Shown: positions 43,528 to 53,794, counted from the first letter of the stretch. The stretch: DNA of 64,000 bases from Paracoccus lutimaris (GCF_003337565.1 NZ_QPJL01000011.1:1-64000); one strand, 5' to 3'. Notes: a model not told the origin generated them from the letters alone. Made by a program: numbers and translations.

Positions 43528-43821
43528 ATGGCTTTGTTCGGCTCTTTGCCTGCCAATCCCTTCTTTCCCCGCGCGCTTGGCATTCTTGGGCTGATCTTTG
43601 CGCTGATGGGCTGGATCAGCGATTCGGGGCCGTGGTTCGGCCTGTTCATGATGGCCTTTCCCTGGCTGCTTTATCCCCTGACGGTGCTTTTCGGCTTTGG
43701 CGACCAGCCGCGTCAGAGCGGTCGACGGGCCGCCGACTCGGGCTTTGTAGGCGATTCCGGCGGCCCCTACTCGGGTGGCGATTGCGGCGGTGACGGCGGC
43801 GGAGGTGGCGGGGATTGCTGA
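43528..43821 (+). CDS. small membrane protein with Gly/Cys tail
   Basis: 97 residues from the ATG at 43528. The N-terminus has two hydrophobic segments (FFPRALGILGLIFALMGWIS and WFGLFMMAFPWLLYPLTVLF), the C-terminus is soluble and low-complexity, ending SGGDCGGDGGGGGGDC. I do not recognise a named family. The Gly-rich, Cys-ending tail is like those of some TIGR04222-type or secreted proteins; similarity of composition only. 12 bases separate it from the next gene, so the two are probably co-transcribed. Confidence 0.6.
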   Translation: MALFGSLPANPFFPRALGILGLIFALMGWISDSGPWFGLFMMAFPWLLYPLTVLFGFGDQPRQSGRRAADSGFVGDSGGPYSGGDCGGDGGGGGGDC

Positions 43822-43833
43822 GGGGGATTTGCC

Positions 43834-44580
43834 ATGGGTGACTGGCTGGCGCGCATCCATTTCCCCGATGGCGGGGTGATTTACGCGAATTTCTCGTCGA
43901 TCACCGGCAGCGTGCACGAGACCCTGTATTCAAGCCATATCCCGCAGGGCGCGCAGGACGAGAACGGCCATTACCCAATTGACCGCGGCAGAAACCGGGT
44001 CGATCGGGACAGCAAACTGCCCGAGCATTCCGACCAGCCGATTTCCGACCCCGACGATTTGATTCCGGTGCGGGTCGATGTCGAGGCCAACGGGTCATGG
44101 ACGGCACTGTTCTGTCCGCGCCGCAGCCAGCTTCTGGGGCCGATATCGTCCGGTATGGGCGATCTGATCCAGCGGCAGTTCCTGCTGATCCACCAGAACG
44201 GCAAGCAGCATCTGGCCTTTGATGAGGCGGCGCAGACGTTATGCGGGCAGCCGGTCAGCGGCGAAGAGCTGCCCTATCATTATTTCGAATGGAACGGGAT
44301 CCGGGATCCGGACCCGCTGCCGCCCAGGCGCGACCTGTTTCAGGAATGGAATGGCGGCCAGATCTGCCGCGCCTGCCTGTTGCGGGCGGTGCTGACCTGT
44401 CGCGACGGCGGATGGGATGAAAACCCGCCGCCGCCGATCCCGGCTGAGCGGGTCAGTCACGATCCCGAGAAGTCGGCCGGCCGGTTCTCGGCGTTGCTGC
44501 GGCTTGCCGGCATTCTGGCGCTGATCGGGGTGGGCGTGTTCGTGCTCAGGGCAGCCATCGGCTATGTTTTTCCGCCCTGA
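43834..44580 (+). CDS. hypothetical protein with C-terminal membrane anchor
   Basis: 248 residues. The soluble N-terminal part (1-215) has no signal peptide, begins MGDWLARIHFPDGGVIYANF and contains scattered cysteines (FCPRRSQ, QTLCGQPVSG, GGQICRACLLRAVLTCRDGG), the last group resembling a metal-binding cluster. The C-terminus is one membrane helix (LRLAGILALIGVGVFVLRAA), suggesting a tail-anchored protein with the body in the cytoplasm. No family recognised. Follows the Gly/Cys-tail gene; terminator right after. Confidence 0.6.
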   Translation: MGDWLARIHFPDGGVIYANFSSITGSVHETLYSSHIPQGAQDENGHYPIDRGRNRVDRDSKLPEHSDQPISDPDDLIPVRVDVEANGSWTALFCPRRSQLLGPISSGMGDLIQRQFLLIHQNGKQHLAFDEAAQTLCGQPVSGEELPYHYFEWNGIRDPDPLPPRRDLFQEWNGGQICRACLLRAVLTCRDGGWDENPPPPIPAERVSHDPEKSAGRFSALLRLAGILALIGVGVFVLRAAIGYVFPP

Positions 44581-44597
44581 GAGGGCGCGTCACGAAA

Positions 44598-44623
44598 AAG
44601 GCCGGGTCGCGGGACCCGGCCTT
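44598..44623. terminator. bidirectional terminator between the tail-anchored gene and ftsK
   Basis: AAGGCCGGGTC at 44598-44608, a four-base loop, GACCCGGCCTT at 44613-44623: a perfect 11-bp stem. On the minus strand it is followed by TTTTCG, and on the plus strand by GTCGTTT, so it fits both the ftsK transcript and the plus-strand gene ending at 44580. Confidence 0.85.
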
Positions 44624-44660
44624 GTCGTTTCGATAGGGTGCCCCGGGTAGGGCAGGGGGG

Positions 44661-47348
44661 TCAGACCTCGGGGACCAGAACCTCGCGCTTGCCGACATGG
44701 TTCGCCGGGCTGACGACGCCCTGATCCTCCATCTGTTCGACCAGACGCGCGGCCTTGTTATAGCCGATGGCCAGCTTGCGCTGGATATAGCTGGTCGAGC
44801 ATTTGCGGTCCTTGGCGACGATAGCCACGGCCATGTCGTAAAGTTCGGCGTCGCCCCCCTCGCCGGTGGACAGGCCCAGCACCATGTCGATGCTGTCGGC
44901 GCGCTCTTCGTCCGGGCCTTCGACGACGCCCGACATATAGCTGGGCGGGCCAAAGGATTTCAGGTGGTTGACGATTTCCTCGACCTCTTCATCGGAAACG
45001 AAGGGGCCGTGGACGCGGGTGATCTTTGATCCGCCGGCCATGTAGAGCATGTCGCCCTGACCCAGCAATTGCTCGGCCCCCTGTTCGCCAAGGATGGTGC
45101 GGCTGTCGATTTTCGAGGTGACCTGAAAGCTGATCCGGGTCGGGAAGTTCGCCTTGATCGTGCCGGTGATGACATCGACCGAGGGGCGCTGCGTCGCCAT
45201 GATCAGGTGGATCCCCGAGGCCCGCGCCATCTGTGCCAGACGCTGGATGCAGGCCTCGATTTCCTTGCCCGCGACCATCATCAGGTCGGCCATCTCGTCG
45301 ACGATGACGACGATATAGGGGAAGGACTGGGGCTGGAATTCCTCGGTCTCAAAGACCGGCTCGCCGGTGTCCTCGTCAAAGCCGGTCTGGACGGTGCGCT
45401 TGAACATCTCGTTCTTGTCCAGCGCCTCGCGGACGCGGCCGTTATAGCCCTCGATGTTCCTGACACCCATCTTGGACATGCGGCGATAGCGTTCCTCCAT
45501 CTCGCCCACGACCCATTTCAGCGCCACGACGGCCTTTTTCGGATCGGTCACGACGGGCGACAGCAAATGCGGGATGCCGTCATAGACCGACAGTTCCAGC
45601 ATCTTGGGGTCGATCATGATCAGCCGGCATTCCTCGGGCGTCAGCTTGTAGAGCAGCGACAGGATCATGGTGTTGATCGCCACCGACTTGCCCGAGCCGG
45701 TGGTCCCGGCGATCAGCAAATGCGGCATCTTGGCAAGGTTCGCGACGACCGGGCCGCCGCCGATATCCTTGCCAAGTGCCAAGGGCAGCGGCTGCGTGCC
45801 GTCGCCATAAGCCTTGGAGGCGAGGATCTCGCGCAGCACGACCTTTTCACGGCGGGCATTCGGCAGTTCGATCCCGATGACGGAGCGCCCCGGCACGGTC
45901 GAGACGCGCGCCGACAAGGCCGACATCGAGCGCGCGATATCGTCCGCCAGTCCGATGACGCGGCTGGCCTTGAGACCCGGCGCCGGTTCCAACTCGTAAA
46001 GCGTGACCACGGGGCCGGGGCGGACCTCGGTGATCTGGCCCTTGACGCCGTAATCGTCCAGCACTGCCTCAAGCATGCGGGCGTTTTCCATCAGCGCTTC
46101 CTGCGAAAGCTGATGGCGCGGCACGGCGTCGGGCGCGGCCAGCAGGGACAGCGGCGGGTGCTCGTAATGGCTGATCGCGTCGTCAAAGCGCAGCGCGGGC
46201 TGGGCCTCGGATTGCGCCTGCCGCGAGGGGGCGGCGGGCTTGCTGGGCGGCACGACGACGCGGGCGGTCTCAGCCCCAAAGGGCATGGCGGTGGCGGGTT
46301 CCGGCAGGTCGTTGCCGTCCTCGTCCATGCTGAGCACCGGCTCGGTCCGGGGCAGAGGGGCGGCGCGGTTGCCGGTCAGGCGCTGGGTGACCGCCGACAA
46401 CAGGCCCTTGCCCTCGGGGCGTTCGCCGCGCTGGCGGATGGCATCGGTGATGCGGGCGCTGATCTCGGCATTCGAGGGGGCTTCGTCATCGTCGGCGTAA
46501 TGCGTTTCGTGCTCGACCAGTTCGGATTCAAGGGTGAAATCGCGGTCCTCGGCCAGCGGCGCCGGGGCACGGCGCAGGCTGGGCAGGACCGGTGCCGAGA
46601 GCGGCGGCTGCGGCAGCGCCGACGAGCCGGCGCGGCTGGTGCGTTCACGCCGGGCCTCGGCGCGGGATTTCAGCTCGCGCGCAGCGCCCGAGGACAGGCG
46701 CGCCCCCCGGTCCGCCGCATGCAGCGCCAAAAGCCGCGCGGTCGCCAGACCGTCCAGCAGATAGGCGCGGATCGCCATCAGCTCCTTGCGGTCGAAACCC
46801 AGCACGAAGGCCAGAAAAGCCACCGCCCCCGCCGCCGTCAGCAGCGCCAGAAACTTGATCGCGATCGAGGCGCGCATCGGCATTGCCGACAGCATCCCCC
46901 CCATCAGCATGTCGCCCAGATGCCCGCCAAGACCAAAGCTTTGCGTCCAGCCCTCGGGCGGTGCCATTGAGGTCGCATAGACCGAGACCAGCACCATGCC
47001 GATGGGCAGGAAGATGGCGCGCATCAGCCGTTCCTCGCCCCGGTGCAGCATCAGGCGCAGGCCCCAGACCACCGCGCCCAGCACCAGAACCCAGGTGCCG
47101 TAACCGGTGATCATGAACAGGGCCGAGGCGATATAGGCGCCGGGGCTGCCCAGATAGTTCTGCGCCGGCTGGTCGGTCGCCGACATGAAGCTGGGATCGT
47201 CGGGCGAGTAGCTGATCAGCATCATCGCGATCAGAACGCCCAGAACCACCAGACCCGCGCCGAGCAATTCCTTGCCGCGCCGTTCAAGCGCCGCTTGCGT
47301 GGATTGGTCAAACAGCGGATCGCGGTGTTTCGCCTGCCAACTCGCCAT
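44661..47348 (-). CDS. ftsK: DNA translocase FtsK
   Basis: 895 residues. N-terminal membrane domain with four or five helices (first [20 protein letters not shown]), a variable Pro/Glu/Arg-rich linker (about 200-400), then the RecA-like motor: Walker [12 protein letters not shown] near 545, Walker [12 protein letters not shown], and a C-terminal gamma winged helix that reads KOPS sites ([20 protein letters not shown], then [20 protein letters not shown]). It pumps chromosome ends apart at the septum. It starts 3 bases after the aminotransferase stop. Confidence 0.96.
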   Translation of the reverse strand: MASWQAKHRDPLFDQSTQAALERRGKELLGAGLVVLGVLIAMMLISYSPDDPSFMSATDQPAQNYLGSPGAYIASALFMITGYGTWVLVLGAVVWGLRLMLHRGEERLMRAIFLPIGMVLVSVYATSMAPPEGWTQSFGLGGHLGDMLMGGMLSAMPMRASIAIKFLALLTAAGAVAFLAFVLGFDRKELMAIRAYLLDGLATARLLALHAADRGARLSSGAARELKSRAEARRERTSRAGSSALPQPPLSAPVLPSLRRAPAPLAEDRDFTLESELVEHETHYADDDEAPSNAEISARITDAIRQRGERPEGKGLLSAVTQRLTGNRAAPLPRTEPVLSMDEDGNDLPEPATAMPFGAETARVVVPPSKPAAPSRQAQSEAQPALRFDDAISHYEHPPLSLLAAPDAVPRHQLSQEALMENARMLEAVLDDYGVKGQITEVRPGPVVTLYELEPAPGLKASRVIGLADDIARSMSALSARVSTVPGRSVIGIELPNARREKVVLREILASKAYGDGTQPLPLALGKDIGGGPVVANLAKMPHLLIAGTTGSGKSVAINTMILSLLYKLTPEECRLIMIDPKMLELSVYDGIPHLLSPVVTDPKKAVVALKWVVGEMEERYRRMSKMGVRNIEGYNGRVREALDKNEMFKRTVQTGFDEDTGEPVFETEEFQPQSFPYIVVIVDEMADLMMVAGKEIEACIQRLAQMARASGIHLIMATQRPSVDVITGTIKANFPTRISFQVTSKIDSRTILGEQGAEQLLGQGDMLYMAGGSKITRVHGPFVSDEEVEEIVNHLKSFGPPSYMSGVVEGPDEERADSIDMVLGLSTGEGGDAELYDMAVAIVAKDRKCSTSYIQRKLAIGYNKAARLVEQMEDQGVVSPANHVGKREVLVPEV

Positions 47349-47351
47349 GCG

Positions 47352-48545
47352 TCACCCCCCTTGATACAAACAGTTTTTCAGGCGGTTCAGGGCCGCCTCG
47401 GTCTCGTTCGCGGTGGCGACCAGCGCCACACGCAGGAAATTCTTGCCCGGATTTCCGGTCGCGGTGTCGCGCGACAGATAGGCGCCGGGCAGGACCTGAA
47501 TGCCTTCCTCGGCCCAGAGCTTTTTCGCCGCCGTCTCGCTGTCGCCGATTTCAGACGGCACCGGCAGCCACAGGAAAAAGCCGCCCGCGACCGGCTGATA
47601 GCCGGGCACATTGCCAAGAACGCGGTCGGCAATGGCGTATTTCTGCTGGTAAAGGGCGCGGCTCGCGTCGACATGGGCCTCATCCGCCCAGGCGGCGGCG
47701 CTGACGCGCTGGATCGGCAAGGGCAGCGGCGCGCCGGCATAGCTGCGCAGCCGCCGCATCTGGGCGATCTGCCCCGGCCCGCCCGCCGCAAAGCCTGAAC
47801 GCAGCCCGGCAAGGTTCGAACGTTTGGACAGCGAATTGAACATCACCACCCGGTCGGCCAGTCCCATGCGCGTGGCGACGGCCAGCGCCCCGGGCGGCGG
47901 CGCGTCGCGCCAGATCTCGGAATAGCATTCGTCGGAAAAGATCAGGAAGTCGTGACGATCCGCCAGCGTGATCAGTTCCTCAAGATAGTCTTCATCCGCG
48001 ACGGCCCCCTGCGGATTGGCGGGCGAACACAGATAGGCGATGGTCACCCGGTCCAGCAGCGCCGGGTCCAGATCCGTGTAGCGCGGCATATGGCCGGTTT
48101 CGGGGGTCGCGGGCACAAAGACCGGCTCGGCGCCGACAGCGGCGGCGGCGACCGCATAGACCTGATAGAACGGGTTCGGGATCAGGATCGCGGGCTGCTG
48201 GCCGTTCTTTTCCTCGGGCGAGAGCGCAAGGGCCGCGTTGAACAGCCCCTCGCGCGTGCCGTTCAGGGTGACGATGCGTTCCGGCGCGACCTCGATGCCG
48301 TGACGGCGGCCGAGCCAGCCCGAGATTGCCGCCAGCAGCTCGGGCGTGCCCTCGTTCGAGGGGTATTTGCTGAACTCACCCACATGTTGGGCAAGGATCG
48401 GGCCGGTGAAATCGGGCAGGGCGTGGCGCGGCTCGCCAATGGTCAGCACGACGGGATCGCCGCCCGCGGGAATGCCCGCAAGCAGCGCCCGCAGGCGCGG
48501 AAACGCGTAATCCGGCAGGTTCGAGAACCGCTCGGGTGATGCCAT
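47352..48545 (-). CDS. class I/II aminotransferase, DapC-like (N-succinyldiaminopimelate)
   Basis: 397 residues. Fold-type I PLP enzyme: active-site Lys near 238 in SLSKRSNLAGLRSGF; Asp/Tyr pair in FLIFSDECYSEIW; C-terminal Arg in KNFLRVALVA. The alphaproteobacterial group with TLNGTREGLFNAALALSPE is annotated as succinyldiaminopimelate transaminase (lysine and peptidoglycan precursor synthesis); specificity not certain from sequence. It lies upstream of ftsK on the same strand with a 3-base gap, a common arrangement in Rhodobacteraceae. Confidence 0.85.
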   Translation of the reverse strand: MASPERFSNLPDYAFPRLRALLAGIPAGGDPVVLTIGEPRHALPDFTGPILAQHVGEFSKYPSNEGTPELLAAISGWLGRRHGIEVAPERIVTLNGTREGLFNAALALSPEEKNGQQPAILIPNPFYQVYAVAAAAVGAEPVFVPATPETGHMPRYTDLDPALLDRVTIAYLCSPANPQGAVADEDYLEELITLADRHDFLIFSDECYSEIWRDAPPPGALAVATRMGLADRVVMFNSLSKRSNLAGLRSGFAAGGPGQIAQMRRLRSYAGAPLPLPIQRVSAAAWADEAHVDASRALYQQKYAIADRVLGNVPGYQPVAGGFFLWLPVPSEIGDSETAAKKLWAEEGIQVLPGAYLSRDTATGNPGKNFLRVALVATANETEAALNRLKNCLYQGG

Positions 48546-48683
48546 GTCTGCCTCTCATTCGGGGTCGTATCGCCCCGTTTGCAGCGAGATTACCGGCATA
48601 AACCGCATGCGTCCAGAGTTTCGCGGGCAAATCCTGCCGATATGCCCTGCATTTGCACGCGATAGTTGCATCGAAGCCCGCAC

Positions 48684-50012
48684 CTAGGGGCGCAGGGCGG
48701 CCTCGGCGGCGGCGGCGATGGTCAGCAGCGCCCGGTCATGGCCCGCCGCCCCCATCAGCATCAACCCGCAGGCGGGATGGCCGGTCGGCAGGCTGATCGC
48801 CGGCAGGCCCAGCAGATTGGCGATGCGGGTATTGCGCAGGGTCAGCAGGTTTTCCGAGGCGAAGAACTCTGGTTCGGTCAGCAGGCGGTTGGCGTCGGGC
48901 GGCAGGATCGGCGAGGTGGGCATGATCACGGCGTCAAAGCCCGCGACCAGTCGCGCCCAGTCGGCGCGCAGCCGGTTCAGGCATTCCCAGCCGGCGACGT
49001 AATCGGCGGCGAGGGTCTGCTTTCCGCCCCGGAAACGTTCCAGGATCGGCGGATACATCAGCTCGGGCGCGTCCTCGATCTGGTCCTGCCAGATACCATA
49101 GGCCTCGGGGGCAAACAGGATCGGGGCCAGCGCCATCGCCTCGGCCACGCAGGGCGGCGAGGCATGGGTGATGCGCGCCCCCGCACGGGCCAGTCGCGCC
49201 ACCGCATCCTCAAACGCGGCGACGGGGGCGGGGCGCGTGTCCTGGAACGGGACGCCGTCCAGCACCATCAGTCGCCGTCCGCGCGCATTGGTGCTGCCCA
49301 GATCGGCGGCTTTTTCGCCGCGCAGGATGGCATAGATCTCGGCGCAGTCTTCGACGGTGCGGGCGATGGGGCCGGCCACGTCAAAGCGGCGGCACAGCGG
49401 CACCACCCCGGCATCGCTGACCGTGCCATGGCTGGGCTTGAAGCCGACGAGCCCGTTCCACGCCGCCGGCACCCGCAACGAGCCGCCGGTATCGCTGCCA
49501 ATGGCCGCCGCCGCCAGACCCAGCGCGACCGAAACCGCCGCCCCCGAGCTTGAGCCGCCCGGCGCCAGCGCGGGGTCGATGCTGTTCGGAGGCGTTGCCG
49601 TCATCGGGTTCAGCCCCAGCCCGGAAAAGGCCAGTTCGGTCATATGGGTCTTGCCCAGACAGACCAGCCCGTCCAGCGTCGCCCCGGCCAGAATGGCCGC
49701 GTCGCTGTCGGGCGTACGCCCCTTGAGCAGGCGCGAGCCGGCTTCGGTCGGAATGCCGGCGCTGTCGATATTGTCTTTCCAGCTCAGCGCCACGCCGTCC
49801 AGAAGCCCGCGCCGCAGCCCGGCCTTGGCGCGGTCGTGGGCGGCGATGGCCTCGGCCCGGGCGCGGTCCGGGGTAAGCCTTGCATAGATGCGCTTGCCAT
49901 AGGGATGCCGGGCCGCGGCCTCAAGATAGCCTTCGACCTGCTCGACCGGACTGATCAACCCGGCAAGGATTGCCCGCCCCTGTTCCGCCGCCGGTGCCCT
50001 GAGCCAATCCAT
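48684..50012 (-). CDS. amidase, amidase-signature family
   Basis: 442 residues from the ATG at 50012 (MDWLRAPAAEQGRA); a longer frame to 50069 adds an unlikely basic head. Catalytic triad of the amidase-signature family: Lys79 in LSWKDNIDSA and the two Ser in PGGSSSGAAVSVALG with GSDTGGSLRVPAAWNGLVGF. Substrate unknown; GatA relatives need gatBC neighbours, which are absent, so I do not call it GatA. Divergent from ubiH (115 bases). Confidence 0.87.
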   Translation of the reverse strand: MDWLRAPAAEQGRAILAGLISPVEQVEGYLEAAARHPYGKRIYARLTPDRARAEAIAAHDRAKAGLRRGLLDGVALSWKDNIDSAGIPTEAGSRLLKGRTPDSDAAILAGATLDGLVCLGKTHMTELAFSGLGLNPMTATPPNSIDPALAPGGSSSGAAVSVALGLAAAAIGSDTGGSLRVPAAWNGLVGFKPSHGTVSDAGVVPLCRRFDVAGPIARTVEDCAEIYAILRGEKAADLGSTNARGRRLMVLDGVPFQDTRPAPVAAFEDAVARLARAGARITHASPPCVAEAMALAPILFAPEAYGIWQDQIEDAPELMYPPILERFRGGKQTLAADYVAGWECLNRLRADWARLVAGFDAVIMPTSPILPPDANRLLTEPEFFASENLLTLRNTRIANLLGLPAISLPTGHPACGLMLMGAAGHDRALLTIAAAAEAALRP

Positions 50013-50127
50013 GCAATCCCCTTTCGCGTTTCGTTCCGTCAAGGTAGCCCTGCGACACGCTGCCCGCAATGCCGCCGGACCGGCTTTGACGCATGGACTT
50101 TATGGGCGCGCTGGGCATAGTGCGGCC

Positions 50128-51351
50128 ATGGATAGGGATTTCGATATCGTGGTTGCGGGCGGCGGGCTGAACGGTCCCGCCTTGGCGCTGGCGCTGGCCG
50201 ATGCGGGTCTGTCGGTCGCCGTGGTCGATGCGCGGCCTGCCGATGCCCGTGCCGGTGATGCGTTCGACGGGCGCGCCTATGCGCTGGCCCTGGCCTCGCA
50301 GCGGTTGCTGGCAGCGCTGGGGCTGTGGAAGGCGCTGGCGCCGGATGCGCAGGAAATTCGCAAGGTGCAGGCTACGCAGGGGCAGGCGGGCAGCGGCCCC
50401 GGCCCCTTCGGGCTGCATTTCGATGGCGCCGAGATCGAGGAAGGCCGGCTGGGCTATATGCTTGAAGACCGCTTCCTGTATCGCGCCCTGCTGGCGGCGA
50501 TGCAGGATCGGGTGACGCATCTGTCGGGCATTTCGGTTCAGGGGCAGGAACCCGAGGGCGCGGGCATCCGCGTCGCGCTGTCGGATGGGCGCGAACTTCG
50601 CGCGCGGCTGCTGATTGGTGCCGACGGGCGGCAATCGGGCACGGCGGCGCGGGCGGGGATCAAGCGCTTCGGCCATGATTACGGCCAGATCGCGCTGGTC
50701 GCGGCGGTCGATCACGAATTGCCGCATGAGGGCACGGCCTATCAGTATTTCATGCCCACCGGGCCGCTGGCGATCCTGCCTCTGACCGGCAATCGCAGTT
50801 CCATCGTCTGGTCGGAAAGCCGCGACAATGCCCGTGCCATCGCGGCGCTGCCCGATGACGAGTTCCTGACCGTCCTGCGCCCGCGCTTTGGCGAGGCGCA
50901 TGGCGCGATCCGCCTTGCCGGCCCGCGTTTCTCCTATCCGCTGAACCTGACGCTGGCCGAGCGTTACGTCGGCCCCCGCATCGCGCTGATCGGCGATGCG
51001 GCGCATGGCGTCCACCCGATTGCCGGGCAGGGGCTGAACCTTGGGCTGCGCGATGTGGCAGCCTTGGCCGAGGTGATCGTCGGCGCCCGCCGCCGGGGCG
51101 AGGATTTCGGCGGCGATCAGGTCCTGACCCGCTATCAGGACTGGCGCCGGCCCGATGCGACGGCCTTGGCCTTTGGCATGGACGGGGTGAATACGCTGTT
51201 TTCCAACGCCAATCCCCTGCTGCGTGCGGCGCGAGAGCTGGGCATGGGTCTGGTCGATGCCATTCCGCCCCTGCGGCGCGGCTTCATGCGGCAGGCGGCG
51301 GGGCTGAGCCTTGAGCCGATGCCGCGGCTGCTGACCGGCCAGCGACTTTAG
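50128..51351 (+). CDS. ubiH: UbiH/UbiF/COQ6-family FAD monooxygenase
   Basis: 407 residues from the ATG at 50128. Rossmann dinucleotide loop VVAGGGLNGPALALALAD (8-25), second FAD motif RIALIGDAAHGVHPIAGQGL and NLGLRDVAALAEVIV (about 285-320). Hydroxylates the ubiquinone ring; among UbiH, UbiF and UbiI the exact position cannot be told. The divergent amidase gene is unrelated. A weak hairpin follows at 51370. Confidence 0.88.
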   Translation: MDRDFDIVVAGGGLNGPALALALADAGLSVAVVDARPADARAGDAFDGRAYALALASQRLLAALGLWKALAPDAQEIRKVQATQGQAGSGPGPFGLHFDGAEIEEGRLGYMLEDRFLYRALLAAMQDRVTHLSGISVQGQEPEGAGIRVALSDGRELRARLLIGADGRQSGTAARAGIKRFGHDYGQIALVAAVDHELPHEGTAYQYFMPTGPLAILPLTGNRSSIVWSESRDNARAIAALPDDEFLTVLRPRFGEAHGAIRLAGPRFSYPLNLTLAERYVGPRIALIGDAAHGVHPIAGQGLNLGLRDVAALAEVIVGARRRGEDFGGDQVLTRYQDWRRPDATALAFGMDGVNTLFSNANPLLRAARELGMGLVDAIPPLRRGFMRQAAGLSLEPMPRLLTGQRL

Positions 51352-51369
51352 ATCGCGAAAACGGCATGG

Positions 51370-51393
51370 AACGCTCACGTCCATGCGAGCGTT
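51370..51393 (+). terminator. hairpin after ubiH
   Basis: AACGCTC at 51370-51376 and GAGCGTT at 51387-51393, a 7-bp stem with a 10-base loop, followed by TCTGACC. Only a weak T tail, so a tentative terminator before lolA. Confidence 0.4.
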
Positions 51394-51456
51394 TCTGACC
51401 CGCATGTCCGGTGAACGTGATGTGCAAGTTTTTCCCGAAAGGCTATCCTCAGGCCC

Positions 51457-52053
51457 ATGAAACTCAGATCGCTCGCCCTTGCGCCCGTCCTTGCTCTCGC
51501 CATGGCTTTCCCGGCCATGGCCGAGAAAATCCCCCTGAACGAGATCTCGCGCTATCTCAACAGCCTGAAAACCGCGCAGGCCGAGTTCACCCAGGTGAAT
51601 GGCGACGGCTCGATCTCGACCGGGACGGTGTTCATCCATCGCCCGAACCGGGTGCGGTTCGAATACAAGGGCGACAAGACGCTGGTGCTGGCCTCGGCCG
51701 GGCAGGTCGCGGTGTTCGACGGCAAGTCGCGCAGCGGGCCGCAGCAATATCCGCTGTCGAAAACCCCGCTGTCGCTGATTCTGGCGCCGAACGTCAATCT
51801 GGGGCAGGCCCGGATGGTCACCGGCTATGCCGAAAAGAAGAACACCACCGTGGTCACCGCGCAGGACCCGCAGCACCCGGAATATGGCAATATTCAGATG
51901 GTGTTTTCCGCCAATCCGACGCAGCTCAGGCAATGGGTGGTGACCGATGATGCGGGCACCCGCACCACCGTCATTCTGGGCGAGATGAAGACCGGCGTGA
52001 CCTTCCCGCCGTCGAAATTCGCCATCGAAAGCGAACTCGCCCGCCGCAAATAG
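51457..52053 (+). CDS. lolA: outer-membrane lipoprotein carrier protein LolA
   Basis: 198 residues with a signal peptide (SLALAPVLALAMAFPAMA). Mature part begins EKIPLNEISRYLNSLKTAQA with the LolA pattern LKTAQAEFTQVNGDGS and RPNRVRFEYKGDK. LolA carries lipoproteins from LolCDE across the periplasm to LolB or, in alphaproteobacteria, directly to the outer membrane. It lies near ftsK, as is frequent in the class, but on the other strand here. Confidence 0.88.
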   Translation: MKLRSLALAPVLALAMAFPAMAEKIPLNEISRYLNSLKTAQAEFTQVNGDGSISTGTVFIHRPNRVRFEYKGDKTLVLASAGQVAVFDGKSRSGPQQYPLSKTPLSLILAPNVNLGQARMVTGYAEKKNTTVVTAQDPQHPEYGNIQMVFSANPTQLRQWVVTDDAGTRTTVILGEMKTGVTFPPSKFAIESELARRK

Positions 52054-52073
52054 GGCGGGCGACAGCGCCTTTC

Positions 52074-52652
52074 CTAGCGGCAGGAAGCCAGCTGCATCTG
52101 GTAAAGCTCGGCCCGGGCATTGACCTTGCCCGCGACGCCCATCAGCCAGCTTTTGCCGCGATGCGAGCCATTGGCAAAGCCCTGCCGCCCCTCGTGATAG
52201 GCCAGATATTGCGAGGCGGCGTCCCATTTCGAGACGCCCAGCATCCGCTCGGTATCGTTCATGTACCAGCCCATGAAATCGGTGGCATCGCGGATGTCGT
52301 CGCGGCGCGCCCGGCGGTTGCCGGTCTTTTTGCGGTATTCGTCCCAGGTGCCATCCAGCGCCTGGCTATAGCCATAGGCCGAACTTTGCCGCCCGACCGG
52401 GATGATGCCCAGCACATAGCGATGGGGGGTGCGCGCATCGCCGATGAATTTCGATTCCTGATGGATCGTCGCCATCTGCACATGGATCGGCACGCCCCAG
52501 CGCTGCTGGGCCTTTTGCATGGCGCGCAGATAGGCCGGACGCTCGGCCACGATGGCGCAGGCATTGTCCAGATTGCGCGGCGCCTTGTAGTTCCCGCCAC
52601 CCCCGCAAGAGGCGACCAGCCCGACGATGGCGAGCTTGAGAAACCTGTTCAT
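52074..52652 (-). CDS. lipoprotein with lytic-transglycosylase (SLT) fold
   Basis: 192 residues from the ATG at 52652, which gives a lipoprotein signal (LAIVGLVASCGGGG, Cys at 16). Catalytic Glu in ATIHQESKFIGDARTPHRYV, followed by GRQSSAYGYSQALDGTWDEY, the GLMQ-like helix of SLT domains. The product would be anchored and cut peptidoglycan. Convergent with lolA, 20 bases between stops. Confidence 0.82.
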   Translation of the reverse strand: MNRFLKLAIVGLVASCGGGGNYKAPRNLDNACAIVAERPAYLRAMQKAQQRWGVPIHVQMATIHQESKFIGDARTPHRYVLGIIPVGRQSSAYGYSQALDGTWDEYRKKTGNRRARRDDIRDATDFMGWYMNDTERMLGVSKWDAASQYLAYHEGRQGFANGSHRGKSWLMGVAGKVNARAELYQMQLASCR

Positions 52653-52750
52653 ACTGCCCTCATGACCTTTTTTGACCATTTTTTTCGCAAGCATAAGCGA
52701 AATCGGGGGGCGCGCAAATGACAAAGCCTCGACGGGTGGCGGTCAAGCGC

Positions 52751-53794
52751 CTAGCTGGGCAGGACCGAGACCGATTTCACGATGGCATGGCAGGCCGCGC
52801 CGGCCTGCAAATCCAGCGCTTTCACGGATCGCGGCGTGATCTGGGCAAGCATCCGCTCATCCCCCAAGGCTAGCTGCACCAGCCCGCCATGGACGCGCAG
52901 GACCCGCACCGGCAGCACGTTCAGCGCCGAGAGGCCCTGCGGCGCCTCGCGCGACAGGATCACCTCATGCGCCCAGATCCGCAGCCGTAATTCGCGTCCC
53001 GGCGCCATGTCCAGCGCTGGCAGCAACATGGTCCCGCCCGAGGTCGCGACGCGGGTCAGCCCATCGGGTTCCCGCCCCACGATCCGGGCGCGGATCAGGG
53101 CGCCGGCCTCGCGCGCACCAAGTTCAGGCGCGAGTTCGGGATCGGTCAGGATATCCGCCAGCGGCCCGGCATGGGTGACGCGGCCCTGCCGCATCAGAAC
53201 GACCGTATTGGCCAGCCGCAGCACCTCGGGGACGGAGTGGCTGACATAAAGGATCGGCAGGCGGATTTCGTCGCGCAGGCGTTCGAGCCAAGGCATGATC
53301 TCGGCCTTGCGGGCCTCGTCCAGCGCGGCCAGAGGCTCGTCCATGACCAGAAGGTCAGGGTCCGAGAGCAGCGCCCGGCCGATGGCGACACGCTGGCGTT
53401 CGCCCCCGGACAGCGTGCCGGGACGGCGGGTCAGCAGCGGCTCAAGCGCCAGCATATCGACGATGCGGTCGAAATCGCGCCCCGCCCCGCGCCGCCAGCG
53501 CGCCGGATAGCGCAGGTTCGCGGCCACCGTCATATGCGGGAAAAGCCTTGCATCCTGAAAGACATAGCCGATGCGCCGGGCCTGCGGCGGCAGGTCGGTC
53601 TGGCCATCGAAGAGCAGCCGGTCCCCCAGCGCGATCCGGCCCCGATCCAGCCGCATCAGCCCGGCAATCGCGTTGATCGTGGTGGTCTTGCCGCAGCCCG
53701 AAGGGCCGAACAGCGCCGTCACGCCCCCCGGCGCCTGAAAGGCGATGTCCAGCGTCAGCCCGGGAAAGGCGTGCTGAAAGGCCACCTCCAGCAT
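52751..53794 (-). CDS. modC: molybdate ABC transporter ATP-binding protein ModC
   Basis: 347 residues from the ATG at 53794, sharing one base with the modB stop. Walker A FGPSGCGKTTTI at 29-40, signature LSGGERQRVAIGRALL, Walker B LLVMDEPLAALDEARK, and a C-terminal Mop/TOBE domain (LPVRVLRVHGGLVQLALGDE) that binds oxyanion. Length and the Mop domain identify ModC among ABC ATPases. Last gene of modE-modA-modB-modC. Confidence 0.93.
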   Translation of the reverse strand: MLEVAFQHAFPGLTLDIAFQAPGGVTALFGPSGCGKTTTINAIAGLMRLDRGRIALGDRLLFDGQTDLPPQARRIGYVFQDARLFPHMTVAANLRYPARWRRGAGRDFDRIVDMLALEPLLTRRPGTLSGGERQRVAIGRALLSDPDLLVMDEPLAALDEARKAEIMPWLERLRDEIRLPILYVSHSVPEVLRLANTVVLMRQGRVTHAGPLADILTDPELAPELGAREAGALIRARIVGREPDGLTRVATSGGTMLLPALDMAPGRELRLRIWAHEVILSREAPQGLSALNVLPVRVLRVHGGLVQLALGDERMLAQITPRSVKALDLQAGAACHAIVKSVSVLPS

